Assembly (NCBI GenBank): GCA_002840285.1
Contig: PHAE01000013.1
Coordinates: forward strand, 1-56,454
From: Firmicutes bacterium HGW-Firmicutes-11
GTDB taxonomy: Bacteria; Bacillota; Clostridia; Peptostreptococcales; Anaerovoracaceae
Direction of reading: 5' to 3'
Length of the DNA: 56,454 nt
In this document: positions 37,408 to 46,370 of the stretch, piece by piece
How positions within the stretch are numbered: the first letter of the stretch is position 1
Layout of the letters: each line of letters starts with the position of its first letter
Notes under the pieces: model-generated
What the model saw: only the letters and a program-made list of their open reading frames with translations
Databases searched by the model: none
What the model was told of the DNA's origin: nothing
Made by a program: the position numbers and the translations under genes

Positions 37408-38298
37408 ATGCTTGGCTACGTGGTCCCGGAAAAACCAGAATTAAAAGTGCGTGAATATGAATTATATTCTGCATACTATTGTGGTATATGCAAATCGATC
37501 GAAAAACGGTACGGACAATTACCGAGAATGACGTTGAATTACGATTCGGTATTTCTTGCTTTGATCATATCGTCACAGGATGAAACGCAAGAACGACTGT
37601 CTACGGAGCGATGTCCGGTCCATCCTCTAAAGAAACGATTGATCGTTCATGATCAAATAGGGATCGATTACGCGGCTGACATTATGCTGCTGTTGGCTTA
37701 TTTCAAGGCAAAGGATGACCAGCAGGATGACAGTGGTTTGAAAGGTGCGACTGTGGTCGCATTGCTCCGACCCTATTACAAAAAGATTTTGAAATCCCAT
37801 CAGGAAAAGGGTATAATGATCGAGGACTGTCTGAATGAACTTTCGATTCTAGAACGGGAACGGTGTCCATCGCTTGACCGGGCAGCAGAACCTTTTGCCA
37901 AACTGATGGAAGAAGTGTTTGCGGCGGAATGGCTCTCCGATCGCCCAAATATTACAGCCGGTTTGCGTTCGATGGGATACCATCTGGGAAAGTGGATCAC
38001 CTTGATCGACGCTTTTGATGATCTGGACGAAAACCGTGCAGACAAGAACTACAACCCACTCATTGCTCAGTTTGGTGAGCCTCAAACGGAAGCAGATGAG
38101 GACGCATGGCGCGATCAGATCGCAGTTATGACAGAGCGAAATCTTCTCTTCTATCTGGCTGGCATCGCAGACGCATGGGAAGGGATTCAGACAGAAAAGA
38201 ACAAAGGTCTTATCGAGAATATTATTTATCTGGGACTGCTTCGAAAGACAGAGCAGGTCCTCAGGAAAGGAACCATAGAGAATGCAGAACCCATATGA
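37408..38298 (+). CDS. DUF5685 family protein
   Basis: A 296-residue, mostly helical soluble protein. It begins MLGYVVPEKPELKVREYELYSAYYCGICKSI, with a CxxC (CGIC), and contains HLGKWITLIDAFDDLDENRADKNYNPL, an Asp-rich segment reminiscent of the metal-binding helices of terpenoid-type folds. The pattern matches the DUF5685 family. A TATAAT box (37375-37380) is just upstream. It overlaps the J-domain gene by 17 nt. Function unknown. Confidence 0.8.
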   Translation: MLGYVVPEKPELKVREYELYSAYYCGICKSIEKRYGQLPRMTLNYDSVFLALIISSQDETQERLSTERCPVHPLKKRLIVHDQIGIDYAADIMLLLAYFKAKDDQQDDSGLKGATVVALLRPYYKKILKSHQEKGIMIEDCLNELSILERERCPSLDRAAEPFAKLMEEVFAAEWLSDRPNITAGLRSMGYHLGKWITLIDAFDDLDENRADKNYNPLIAQFGEPQTEADEDAWRDQIAVMTERNLLFYLAGIADAWEGIQTEKNKGLIENIIYLGLLRKTEQVLRKGTIENAEPI

Positions 38299-38857
38299 CG
38301 TCCTGGGACTCCGTGAAGGCGCAACCAAAGAACAAATAAAGGCAGCGTATAAAGAACAGGTAAAAAAGTACCATCCGGACAAACACCAGGACAACCCGCT
38401 TTACGAACTGGCAGAAGAAAAGCTTCAGGAAATCAACGAAGCTTACGAATTTTTGATGAAGGATGGATCTACGGGAAGCAGTTGGCAGACAAAGAGCCGA
38501 TCCGGCGCGCCCAGACCCGAATATCAGACCATCCGTATGGATCTCGACCGAGGGAATCTGTCATCTGCGGAGAGCAAACTGAATCAAATCAGTAACCGCG
38601 GTGCGGAATGGCATTTTTTATTTGGCGTACTATCTCTCAGAAAAGGGTGGTACGACGAAGCGGTGAACAGTCTTCAAACGGCGGTGCAGATGGAGCCGGG
38701 CAACATAGAATACAGAAATGCGATGAACAGCCTGCTGCAACGTTCCGGCGGCTACCGAACCAGCGCCTATGGAAGGGGCTACAGCAACAACAACGACGAG
38801 CTCTGTCGCATGCTTCAGTGTTACTGCTGTGCCGATGCATTGTGCGATTGCATTTGA
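38282..38857 (+). CDS. J-domain protein with Cys-rich tail
   Basis: A 191-residue protein with an N-terminal J domain (NPYDVLGLREGATKEQIKAAYKE, HPD in KKYHPDKHQD) that should stimulate a DnaK ATPase. A middle segment resembles TPR-like helices (FGVLSLRKGWYDEAVNSLQTAVQMEPGN). The C-terminus is Cys-rich (MLQCYCCADALCDCI). It has no Gly/Phe linker or zinc domain, so it is not DnaJ itself. Overlaps the DUF5685 gene by 17 nt; the next gene starts at its stop. It probably recruits a chaperone to a specific client. Confidence 0.85.
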   Translation: MQNPYDVLGLREGATKEQIKAAYKEQVKKYHPDKHQDNPLYELAEEKLQEINEAYEFLMKDGSTGSSWQTKSRSGAPRPEYQTIRMDLDRGNLSSAESKLNQISNRGAEWHFLFGVLSLRKGWYDEAVNSLQTAVQMEPGNIEYRNAMNSLLQRSGGYRTSAYGRGYSNNNDELCRMLQCYCCADALCDCI

Positions 38858-39408
38858 TGAGGCCATCTGCCATGGAGACGAACAAACAACGTGCCCGACC
38901 GATTGCGCTTGGCGGGATCTTGTTGGCTCTTCTGATGGGAAATCTGATGCTGGCAGGCACACTACCATCGTTCGAGCTGACATTGTATGCGTTCAGTTCG
39001 CTTTTTTCTGCGATCATGATTCTGGAAACAGGCATGCGGAACGGCTGGATCTTCTTTTTTGCTGCGGTTTTACTGGCCTTTCTTCTTTTACCAAACAAAA
39101 TCGCTATTTTACCATATGTCTTTTTCTTTGGTCCATACGGACCTGTCAAATATCACATTGAATCTATACGAAACCGCATAGGAGAGCTAGTTCTCAAGCT
39201 GCTCTTTTTCAACGGTTCGGTCGCGATGGGTTACTTGATCTTTGGAGAACTGTTCTTTCGTGATATTGGGATCCCCGCTTTCCCATTGCCTTTGCTGATC
39301 CCGGCAGCTCAATTGTTCTTTCTGCTATATGATGCCATTTTCACTCATTTGATCCAGTACTATCGAAGACGATTGCGACCCGACAACAGAAATGGAGGAG
39401 ACAGATGA
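38857..39408 (+). CDS. Conserved multi-pass membrane protein
   Basis: A 183-residue protein with about five hydrophobic segments and a basic C-terminus (YYRRRLRPDNRNGGDR). It carries ILETGMRNGWIFFFAAVLLAFLLLPN and a YVFFFGPYGPVKYHIES loop. I do not recognise the family. ATG at 38857 uses the A of the previous stop (TGATG). It overlaps rarA by 4 nt. Position suggests cotranscription with the J-domain gene. Confidence 0.6.
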   Translation: MRPSAMETNKQRARPIALGGILLALLMGNLMLAGTLPSFELTLYAFSSLFSAIMILETGMRNGWIFFFAAVLLAFLLLPNKIAILPYVFFFGPYGPVKYHIESIRNRIGELVLKLLFFNGSVAMGYLIFGELFFRDIGIPAFPLPLLIPAAQLFFLLYDAIFTHLIQYYRRRLRPDNRNGGDR

Positions 39409-40676
39409 TTCCATTATCAACACGTATGCGACCAGAATCACTGGATGATTTTGTCGGACAGGAACACTTCTTCTATCAAGGGTCGTTGTTCTACAATGCA
39501 ATCAAACGTCGCACCTTCGGATCTGCTATCTTTTACGGACCATCCGGAACGGGAAAAACAACATTGGCGCGCCTGATCGCCAGAGAAATGGATGCGGATT
39601 TTCGCGAATTGAACGCATCCACAACAGGGATCAAGGAATTGAAGGAAATTCTTGAACGGGCAAAAACGAAGTACTTTGGCTTGCAAAAGGAGAATACATA
39701 TCTCTATATCGACGAATTTCATCGTTGGAACAAACTGCAGCAGGATTCTCTTCTGAAAGCGCTTGAGGAAGGCGTTATTCGCTTTATTGGCAGTACAACG
39801 GAAAATCCATATTTCGCGATCAACAACGCGATCCTGAGCCGCGTCGGATTTGTCTATGAGTTCAAACGACTCCCCAAAGATCAAGTGTTACAGCTTTTGC
39901 ATTCTGCATTGCAGGATACTGAAAAAGGGCTTGGCACCTGGAAACTGGATTGGGATGAGGATGCTTTGCAAGCGCTGGCCGATCTCTCCGGAGGAGACGC
40001 AAGGATCGCTTTGGATACGCTGGGCTATGTTGCCGACAATCTTTCAGAGGGACGAAAGATCGACCTCCCGCTGATCGGTGAGGCAATGCAGAAACAAACC
40101 CGTTTCTACGACAGAAGCGAGGATAAATACAACCTTTTATCTGCATTACAAAAATCCATTCGGGGAAGCGATCCTGATGCGGGCATACACTATCTGGCAC
40201 GTTTGATCGAAGGCGGAGCAGATGTGCAAACCATCGGACGACGCCTGATCGTTATCGCAAGTGAAGATGTGGGATTGGCTTACCCTCAGGCAGTATCGAT
40301 CGTTGTTTCTTGTGTCCAGGGAGCAATGATGGTCGGATTTCCTGAGGCAAGGATCAATCTGGCCGAAGCAGTCTTATTGTTGTCTTCCTGTCCCAAATCG
40401 AATTCGATCATCGTCGCCATCGACAGTGCTATCTCCGATCTGAACAGGAGAAATATAGACGATGTGCCTCTGGCATTGAAAGATTCGCATTACAGTGGCG
40501 CAGAAACCAGGGGCATAGGGATCGAATACAAATACCCACATGCCTACGGGGGCTATGTGGAACAACAGTATCTGCCGGACAATCTTTATAAAGAGGGCGT
40601 GAAATACTTCAAGCCGACGGAAAACGGAAAGGAAGGGGCGTTCAAGCGTTTCTTGGAAAGCTTGCGCAAAAAATGA
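39405..40676 (+). CDS. rarA: Replication-associated recombination protein A
   Basis: A 423-residue AAA+ ATPase (MgsA/RarA) related to clamp loader subunits and RuvB; acts at stalled forks. Motifs are FVGQEHFFYQGSLF, Walker A GPSGTGKTTLARLIA, Walker B YLYIDEFHRWNKLQQDSLL, and sensor 1 FIGSTTENPYFAINNAILSR. The C-terminal domain includes DPDAGIHYLARLIEGGAD and SEDVGLAYPQA. Overlaps the membrane protein gene by 4 nt with GGAGGAGA upstream. Confidence 0.96.
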   Translation: MIPLSTRMRPESLDDFVGQEHFFYQGSLFYNAIKRRTFGSAIFYGPSGTGKTTLARLIAREMDADFRELNASTTGIKELKEILERAKTKYFGLQKENTYLYIDEFHRWNKLQQDSLLKALEEGVIRFIGSTTENPYFAINNAILSRVGFVYEFKRLPKDQVLQLLHSALQDTEKGLGTWKLDWDEDALQALADLSGGDARIALDTLGYVADNLSEGRKIDLPLIGEAMQKQTRFYDRSEDKYNLLSALQKSIRGSDPDAGIHYLARLIEGGADVQTIGRRLIVIASEDVGLAYPQAVSIVVSCVQGAMMVGFPEARINLAEAVLLLSSCPKSNSIIVAIDSAISDLNRRNIDDVPLALKDSHYSGAETRGIGIEYKYPHAYGGYVEQQYLPDNLYKEGVKYFKPTENGKEGAFKRFLESLRKK

Positions 40677-40677
40677 A

Positions 40678-42978
40678 ATGCAGATAAAAGTAGCGGATCA
40701 TGCTGGCTTTTGCTTCGGCGTCAAAGAAGCGATCCGTCGGACGGAGGAAACGATCGCCGCTTCCAGTGAGACGGGCATCAAGATTTGTACCTGCGGCCAA
40801 CTCATCCATAACAGAGCTGTGACCGATGATCTGGAAAAAAAAGGAGTCGGGGTCCTTCAATCTCCGGAGGAAGCAGAGCCGGAGTCGATCCTGATCGTCC
40901 GGTCTCATGGAGAGCCAAAGCGGTTTTATGAGATCGCCGAAAAGAGAAGGGTTCAGATCGTCGACGCCACATGTCCTTTTGTATCAAGAATACACAAGAT
41001 CGTGCAAGAGGCAGGAATTGCCGGAAGAAATGTAGTTGTCATTGGAAATCCGGGTCATCCGGAAGTCAAAGGCATCGTTGGTTGGGCCGGAGAGAACTGT
41101 ACTGTGATCAACTCTCTTGAGATGGCAAAAGCCATCGATTTCGATACCATTACATTGGTCTCGCAGACTACGATCGCAGCAGATCTATGGAAAGACATCG
41201 AAGGGTATCTTCGCGAGAACAAAAGTGACATCGTAACGATTCGGACGATCTGTAATGCCACGACAGCAAGACAAACCAGCTGTGAGAAACTCGCAAAGGA
41301 ATCGGATGCCATGGTCGTGATCGGCGATCGGAACAGTGAAAATACGAAACAATTGCTGGAAATTGCTCGTCGCAGTTGCGAAAAAACGTTTTTCGTTGAA
41401 AAATTAACGGATTTACCATTGAAAGAAATCCGAAAATACGATAGAATAGGTGTTGCGGCGGGAGCCTCGACTCCTGAACGCATCATTAAGGAGGTTATTG
41501 CAACCATGAGTGAAGTGATCACTGACAACAAAGAACTACAAGAAGAACTGCAAGAAGTAGTACAGGAAGATGTGAAAGAAGAAGTCAAAGAAGTCGAAAC
41601 TGAGGTAGCGGAAGTCGAAGAAGTAGCTGCTGAACCTGTGGAAGTCAAAGAAGCGGTCGTAGAAGTAAAAGCGGTTGACGATGATGAATCTGCAGACGAA
41701 GAAAGCAACATGATGCACGATTTCATGGATCAGATCGACAAATCCCTTCGTCTCCCCAACCGGGGCGAGATCATCGAAGGGGAGATCGTACAAGTAACAG
41801 ACAAAGAGATCGTTGTAAATCTCGGATGCAAGAAAGACGGCGTCATCCCCAAGGATGAGATGGTTCTCGAAGGCGACAAGGAATTGACCGAATTGTTCCA
41901 GGCCGGACAGATGATCCAGGCAAAGGTCATAAAGACCGATGACGGCGACGGCAACATCCTGTTATCCAGAAAGAAACTTGAAGTCAACGAACACTGGGAC
42001 GAGATCAACGAGGCTCTTGACAATAGAACCGTTGTGAATGCCAAGGTCGTAAAAGAAGTCAAAGGCGGCGTGATTGCCGTTTACAAAGAAGTGTCCGGTT
42101 TCATTCCTATGTCGCAGCTCTCGGATCGCTATGTCGAAAAAGCGGACGAATTCATCGGCAAGACGCTTCCGGTCAAAGTCAGCAGAGTTGACCAAAAGAG
42201 AAACAAAGCAGTGTTCTCCCACAAGGCATACCTTGCGGAAGAAAAGCAAAAGCTGGTACAGCAAGTATGGGATGCATTGAATGTCGGCGACGTCGTCGAA
42301 GGAACTGTGATGCGTTTCACCGAATATGGGGCTTTTGTCGATATCGGCGGATTGGACGGACTACTCCACATCTCAGAGATCTCCTGGGGCAAGTTGAAGC
42401 ACCCACAGGAAGCTCTCGAAATCGGTGAGAAGATCAATGTCAAGATTCTCTCCATGAACACGGAGAAGGGCAAGATCTCGCTTGGACTGAAACAAAACCA
42501 GCCGGAGCCATGGTCGATCATTGAAAACAAATACCAGGTCAATGACGTTATCTACGGAAAAGTCGTTCAGATCAAAGAGTACGGCGCATTCGTAGAGTTA
42601 GAGCCGGGACTTGACGGACTGGTCCATATTTCCGAGATCGCTCACAAGCGTGTCACAGACATTTCGGAAGAGATCGCGGTCGGCGAGACCGTTACAGCAA
42701 AGATTCTTGACATCGACAAAGAAAGAAAACGCATCAGCTTATCGATCAAAGACACCAAAGAGCCCTCACTGCTTGGTGACGACGAAGAAGGTGTCATTGA
42801 AGCGATTTCAGAAAAATTGGAAGATGTCGTTGAAACCGTCGCCGAAACCATCGAGAAAGTGGTCGATGTCGTCGAGGAAAAATTGGAAGCCGTCTTTGAT
42901 AAAGACAGTGACGACACTGAAGACGAAGAAGTAGAAGCAGACGACGCTGAAGAAGAAAAAGAAGAAAAGACAGAATAA
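40678..42978 (+). CDS. ispH: IspH-ribosomal protein S1 fusion
   Basis: A 766-residue bifunctional protein. Residues 1-280 are 4-hydroxy-3-methylbut-2-enyl diphosphate reductase, the last MEP-pathway step, with its three cluster cysteines in AGFCFGVKEA, DATCPFVSR and TICNATTARQ. An acidic linker rich in Glu/Val (about 285-345) leads to four S1 RNA-binding repeats (for example GEIVQVTDKEIVVNLGCKKDG, GTVMRFTEYGAFVDIGGLDG), then an acidic C-terminal tail. This fusion is known in Clostridia. Starts 1 bp after rarA. Confidence 0.95.
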   Translation: MQIKVADHAGFCFGVKEAIRRTEETIAASSETGIKICTCGQLIHNRAVTDDLEKKGVGVLQSPEEAEPESILIVRSHGEPKRFYEIAEKRRVQIVDATCPFVSRIHKIVQEAGIAGRNVVVIGNPGHPEVKGIVGWAGENCTVINSLEMAKAIDFDTITLVSQTTIAADLWKDIEGYLRENKSDIVTIRTICNATTARQTSCEKLAKESDAMVVIGDRNSENTKQLLEIARRSCEKTFFVEKLTDLPLKEIRKYDRIGVAAGASTPERIIKEVIATMSEVITDNKELQEELQEVVQEDVKEEVKEVETEVAEVEEVAAEPVEVKEAVVEVKAVDDDESADEESNMMHDFMDQIDKSLRLPNRGEIIEGEIVQVTDKEIVVNLGCKKDGVIPKDEMVLEGDKELTELFQAGQMIQAKVIKTDDGDGNILLSRKKLEVNEHWDEINEALDNRTVVNAKVVKEVKGGVIAVYKEVSGFIPMSQLSDRYVEKADEFIGKTLPVKVSRVDQKRNKAVFSHKAYLAEEKQKLVQQVWDALNVGDVVEGTVMRFTEYGAFVDIGGLDGLLHISEISWGKLKHPQEALEIGEKINVKILSMNTEKGKISLGLKQNQPEPWSIIENKYQVNDVIYGKVVQIKEYGAFVELEPGLDGLVHISEIAHKRVTDISEEIAVGETVTAKILDIDKERKRISLSIKDTKEPSLLGDDEEGVIEAISEKLEDVVETVAETIEKVVDVVEEKLEAVFDKDSDDTEDEEVEADDAEEEKEEKTE

Positions 42979-43044
42979 GAGTTTTGAACATCAAAACTCT
43001 TGCTGCCTCCACGAGACACCTGCTGTCTTTGGAGGCAGCTTTTT
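42978..43044 (+). terminator. Tandem hairpins after ispH-rpsA
   Basis: Two stems: AGAGTTTTGA / TCAAAACTCT (42978-43000) and GCTGCCTCC / GGAGGCAGC (43002-43039) followed by TTTTTCTTTTC. The second is the terminator proper; the first may stabilise the 3' end. Confidence 0.85.
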
Positions 43045-43078
43045 CTTTTCGAAGTGATACCGTATGAGGTGATATGCT

Positions 43079-43609
43079 GTGAACAACCTGGTTTTGATCG
43101 GAATGCCCGGGTGCGGGAAAAGCACGGTAGGTGTGATCCTTGCCAAAACACTTGGAATGAAGTTTATCGACGTCGATCTGTTGATTCAAGAACGAGAAGG
43201 AATCCTGCTTCAGGAGTTGATCGATACCAAAGGAATGGAGCTCTTCCTGAAAGCAGAAGAAGCAGCCATGCTTTCCATCGAAGGGAGACACACCGTGATC
43301 GCAACAGGTGGAAGTGCAGTATACAGCGAACCGGCGATGATCCACTTGAAATCCCAAGGCATGATTTTGTATTTGAAGTTGTCTCTGGATTCAATCAAAA
43401 AACGGCTTCACAACATACATTCCAGAGGAATCGCGATGGGGCCGGGTGAATCATTGGATGATCTTTTTGCAAGAAGAGTAGGGCTTTATGAATCCTACGC
43501 AGAACAGATGATTGACTGTGAAGGAAAAAACGTGGAAGAGATAGTGGAATCGATCATCCGCTTGACAGGTCGATCAACTCCTCCGCATTGCGAAGAGTCG
43601 TCTCGGTAA
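43079..43609 (+). CDS. aroK: Shikimate kinase family protein
   Basis: A 176-residue P-loop kinase with Walker A LIGMPGCGKSTVGVILA, DVDLLIQE, and the substrate-binding VIATGGSAVY; the lid contains RGIAMGPGESLDDLFARR. It phosphorylates shikimate in aromatic amino-acid synthesis. Start GTG at 43079 with GAGGTGAT upstream. The final 56 nt overlap the tail of recN. Other aro genes are not in view. Confidence 0.88.
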   Translation: MNNLVLIGMPGCGKSTVGVILAKTLGMKFIDVDLLIQEREGILLQELIDTKGMELFLKAEEAAMLSIEGRHTVIATGGSAVYSEPAMIHLKSQGMILYLKLSLDSIKKRLHNIHSRGIAMGPGESLDDLFARRVGLYESYAEQMIDCEGKNVEEIVESIIRLTGRSTPPHCEESSR

Positions 43610-45236
43610 TCGTCATGCCTCCTAAAAGCCGAGCAATTTCGATTCGTTTTGCATCTGCATCCAAGAGCGAGATCTTCGTCGTCACTCGTTCGTTGCCGGT
43701 TTCTTTATAGATCCTGTAGTGATGGTCGGAATAGGCGGCAATTTGGGGAAGATGGGTGATGCAGATCACCTGATGGTTGTCCGCGATCCTCTTAAGCTTC
43801 TTTCCGACGATACTGGCAGTGACTCCACTGATGCCGCTGTCGATTTCATCAAAAATCAAAGTGGGGATCCTGTCATAATCTCCCAAAATTGTTTTGATCG
43901 CAAGCATGATCCTTGAAATTTCACCTCCGGAAGCAATTTTTGCCAACGGTTTCGGCGTTTCACCCAAGTTCGTCACTAAAAGAAACTCGATACGATCCGC
44001 TCCATTTTCCGAAAAGATTCGTTCGCTGCCTTCTGACGGTTCATAAAATGCGATTGTGAAAGCAGCGTCTTTGAAGTTGAGTTCCCGTAATTCTTTTTCG
44101 ATTTCTTTCTCCAGGCGGGCTGCCGCCTGTTTTCTGGCAGCGGTCAGGCGGTCGCAGCTTTGTTTCAGCTCCTCGGCACGTCCAGCCAATTCTGATTCGA
44201 GTGCAGACAATGTCATGTCTTTGCTTTCGATCTCCTGCAGATCGATGCGAAGCGAGTCGCGGTATTGCAGCACATCATTCAGGCTTCCGCCGTGTTTTCG
44301 TTTGAGTTTGTCCAAGAGATCCAGCCGTTCCATGATCGGATCCATGTCCTCGGAAGAACCCTCGACTGCGTCCCGTAAATTTCGAAAGTCGCCTTGGATA
44401 TCCTCCAAACGATAATAACAGTCATCAAGTGCAGTGCTGAGTGTTGCATACTCATCCGAGTATGCGGCAATCACTTCCAGGTGTTTGCTGCTTTTGCGCA
44501 ACCGGTCACTGGCTGCGTCAGCATCTTCGTATATCAGCCGGTACGAATCGGTGAGCGACTGACGGATGAGCTCAAGATTCTTCAGGATCCGCAACCGTTG
44601 TTCCAGGTGCTCATCTTCTTCGGCCAAGACATGCGCCTTTTCGATCTCGTCAAGTTCAAACCGTTTAAAATCCAGCGTTCGCTCTCTGGCAGCCGCACCG
44701 TCCTTCAGTTCGACGATCTGTCGCTTCGTACGACTGTACTGATGATACTGAAGAGCGACCACATCCTTTAAAGGTCCAATCGAAGACCTGTCATAGTCAT
44801 CGACCAGGTGGATGTGATTGTCCGGATCTAAAAGAGACTGGTGATCATATTGTCCGTGAATGTCAGCGATGCGCCGGCAGAGCCGATTGAGAAACGTTAC
44901 CGATACAGGAGATCCATTGATCCTACAGAAGCTTTTTCCTCCTGCTTGGATCTCTCTAAAAATGTGCAGTGTGGATTCCTGTTCCAGATCATTGTCGTTC
45001 AACATCTGATCGATCAATGCATCTTCGACTGTAACTGTCAATTCCACGGTTGATTTCGTACATCCGCTGCGGATCAAAGTTGTGTCGGCACGACTTCCCA
45101 ATGCAAGGCTGATCGCCTCGATCAAAATCGACTTCCCTGCACCAGTCTCACCGGTCACGATATGAAAGCCTTGATGAAAATCAAGGCTGAGGGTGTCGAT
45201 GATAGCGAAGTCCTTAATGGAAAGACGGTTCAGCAT
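43554..45236 (-). CDS. recN: DNA repair protein RecN
   Basis: A 560-residue SMC-like ATPase in double-strand-break repair. The N-terminal Walker A is VTGETGAGKSILIEAISLALG, the C-terminal ABC signature is KIASGGEISRIMLAIKTIL with Walker B TLIFDEIDSGISG, and a coiled coil lies between. Located directly downstream of argR, the conserved order in Clostridia. Its last 56 nt overlap aroK. Confidence 0.96.
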   Translation of the reverse strand: MLNRLSIKDFAIIDTLSLDFHQGFHIVTGETGAGKSILIEAISLALGSRADTTLIRSGCTKSTVELTVTVEDALIDQMLNDNDLEQESTLHIFREIQAGGKSFCRINGSPVSVTFLNRLCRRIADIHGQYDHQSLLDPDNHIHLVDDYDRSSIGPLKDVVALQYHQYSRTKRQIVELKDGAAARERTLDFKRFELDEIEKAHVLAEEDEHLEQRLRILKNLELIRQSLTDSYRLIYEDADAASDRLRKSSKHLEVIAAYSDEYATLSTALDDCYYRLEDIQGDFRNLRDAVEGSSEDMDPIMERLDLLDKLKRKHGGSLNDVLQYRDSLRIDLQEIESKDMTLSALESELAGRAEELKQSCDRLTAARKQAAARLEKEIEKELRELNFKDAAFTIAFYEPSEGSERIFSENGADRIEFLLVTNLGETPKPLAKIASGGEISRIMLAIKTILGDYDRIPTLIFDEIDSGISGVTASIVGKKLKRIADNHQVICITHLPQIAAYSDHHYRIYKETGNERVTTKISLLDADAKRIEIARLLGGMTITETTLRNAEELIDLSSG

Positions 45237-45255
45237 GGCATCATCCTTGTTAAAA

Positions 45256-45705
45256 TCAAAAGATCATATCATTGAACTGGGTGACGATGGATGGGACATT
45301 GGCCGGATCGTTGATCACAAGTAAAATGGTGTTGTCTCCGGCGATCGAACCGACAATATGAGGAAACCGCATGGTATCGATCGCCTCTGCGGCAGCGGAT
45401 GCGCATCCGGAGAGCGTCTTGATCACGATCAGGTTCCCGGAGGAATCAATGGATTTGATGGTCTCCTTGAAGATAGTTACAAACCGTTCTGATAATGGTT
45501 GTTCCGGCATCGCTCCTGCTGTATATTTATATCTTCCGCCGGAGGATAGAGTCTTGATCAGCTGTAATTCCTTGATATCTCTGGATATAGTAGCTTGCGT
45601 TGCCTGATATCCCGATTTCCTTAGAAGTTCAACCAGTTTCTCCTGTGTCTCTACTTCGTGGGAACTGATGATATCCAGTATTTTGTTCTGTCTTGCGTAT
45701 CTCAT
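45256..45705 (-). CDS. argR: Arginine repressor
   Basis: A 149-residue ArgR/AhrC protein. The N-terminal winged helix has VELLRKSGYQATQATISRDIKELQLIK and the C-terminal arginine-binding domain has HIVGSIAGDNTILLVI. It regulates arginine metabolism with arginine as corepressor. An ARG-box-like site in its own leader suggests autoregulation. It shares a transcript with recN (19-bp gap). Confidence 0.95.
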   Translation of the reverse strand: MRYARQNKILDIISSHEVETQEKLVELLRKSGYQATQATISRDIKELQLIKTLSSGGRYKYTAGAMPEQPLSERFVTIFKETIKSIDSSGNLIVIKTLSGCASAAAEAIDTMRFPHIVGSIAGDNTILLVINDPANVPSIVTQFNDMIF

Positions 45706-45750
45706 AGCTTCCTCCCGATCCTGTGAATCGATCTTTGAATTCCCGGAACG

Positions 45751-45766
45751 ATGAATAATTATAAGC
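45751..45766. promoter_or_regulatory. ARG-box-like site upstream of argR
   Basis: ATGAATAATTATAAGC is close to known ARG boxes (TGAATAATTATTCA core), with a TATAAT at 45781-45786 on the minus strand just upstream of it relative to argR. ArgR bound here could repress its own gene. Confidence 0.35.
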
Positions 45767-45798
45767 AGAAATTTGGCTTCATTATAGCATACTTACCT

Positions 45799-45826
45799 TG
45801 GACAGAAAAGGGAATTATGATATAAT
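45799..45826 (+). promoter_or_regulatory. Promoter of the ruvC operon
   Basis: TGGACA (45799-45804), 16 bp, TATAAT (45821-45826), 29 bp before the ruvC start. The -10 is perfect. Confidence 0.6.
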
Positions 45827-45854
45827 AAAACGACTAATTTCGTGGGAGAAGAGC

Positions 45855-46352
45855 ATGAAGATACTGGGAATTGATCCGGGGTACGCCATACTGGGATACG
45901 GAATCGTGAACCTTGAAGGAAATCGATTCAAGGCCTGCGATTACGGTGTGATCACGACGGCATCGACGATGGACATGCCTGATCGACTCAAGCACCTTTA
46001 CTGTTCTCTCATGGACACGATAGCCGACAACCAGCCGGAAGTTGCGTCGATCGAAGAATTGTTTTTCAATACCAACACGAAATCTGCTCTATTGGTCGGA
46101 CAAGCGAGAGGCGTCGCTATACTTGCCTGTGTGAATTCCGGACTGGAAATCTTTGAGTATACACCCTTGCAGATCAAGCAGGGGCTGGTCGGATACGGTC
46201 GGGCCGACAAAACCCAGGTGCAGATCATGGTCAAGACCATCCTGAACCTGAAAGACATACCGAAGCCGGATGACGCGGCAGATGCCCTGGCTGCGGCAAT
46301 TTGCCACGGCCACTCAGCCTCCTATCGGAATCGATACCACAATCTGCCATAA
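45855..46352 (+). CDS. ruvC: Holliday junction endonuclease RuvC
   Basis: A 165-residue resolvase. The catalytic carboxylates are visible in [21 protein letters not shown] and [15 protein letters not shown]. It cuts Holliday junctions held by RuvAB. The ATG at 45855 gives the family start with GGGAGAAGAG upstream; a longer frame back to 45798 covers the promoter. First gene of a run to tgt. Confidence 0.96.
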   Translation: MKILGIDPGYAILGYGIVNLEGNRFKACDYGVITTASTMDMPDRLKHLYCSLMDTIADNQPEVASIEELFFNTNTKSALLVGQARGVAILACVNSGLEIFEYTPLQIKQGLVGYGRADKTQVQIMVKTILNLKDIPKPDDAADALAAAICHGHSASYRNRYHNLP

Positions 46353-46370
46353 GCTGACGAGGAGGACGCT

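Noticed and set aside
41530-41690. GAAGT-rich repeats
   Set aside because: They encode the acidic linker in the IspH-S1 fusion; no independent repeat element.
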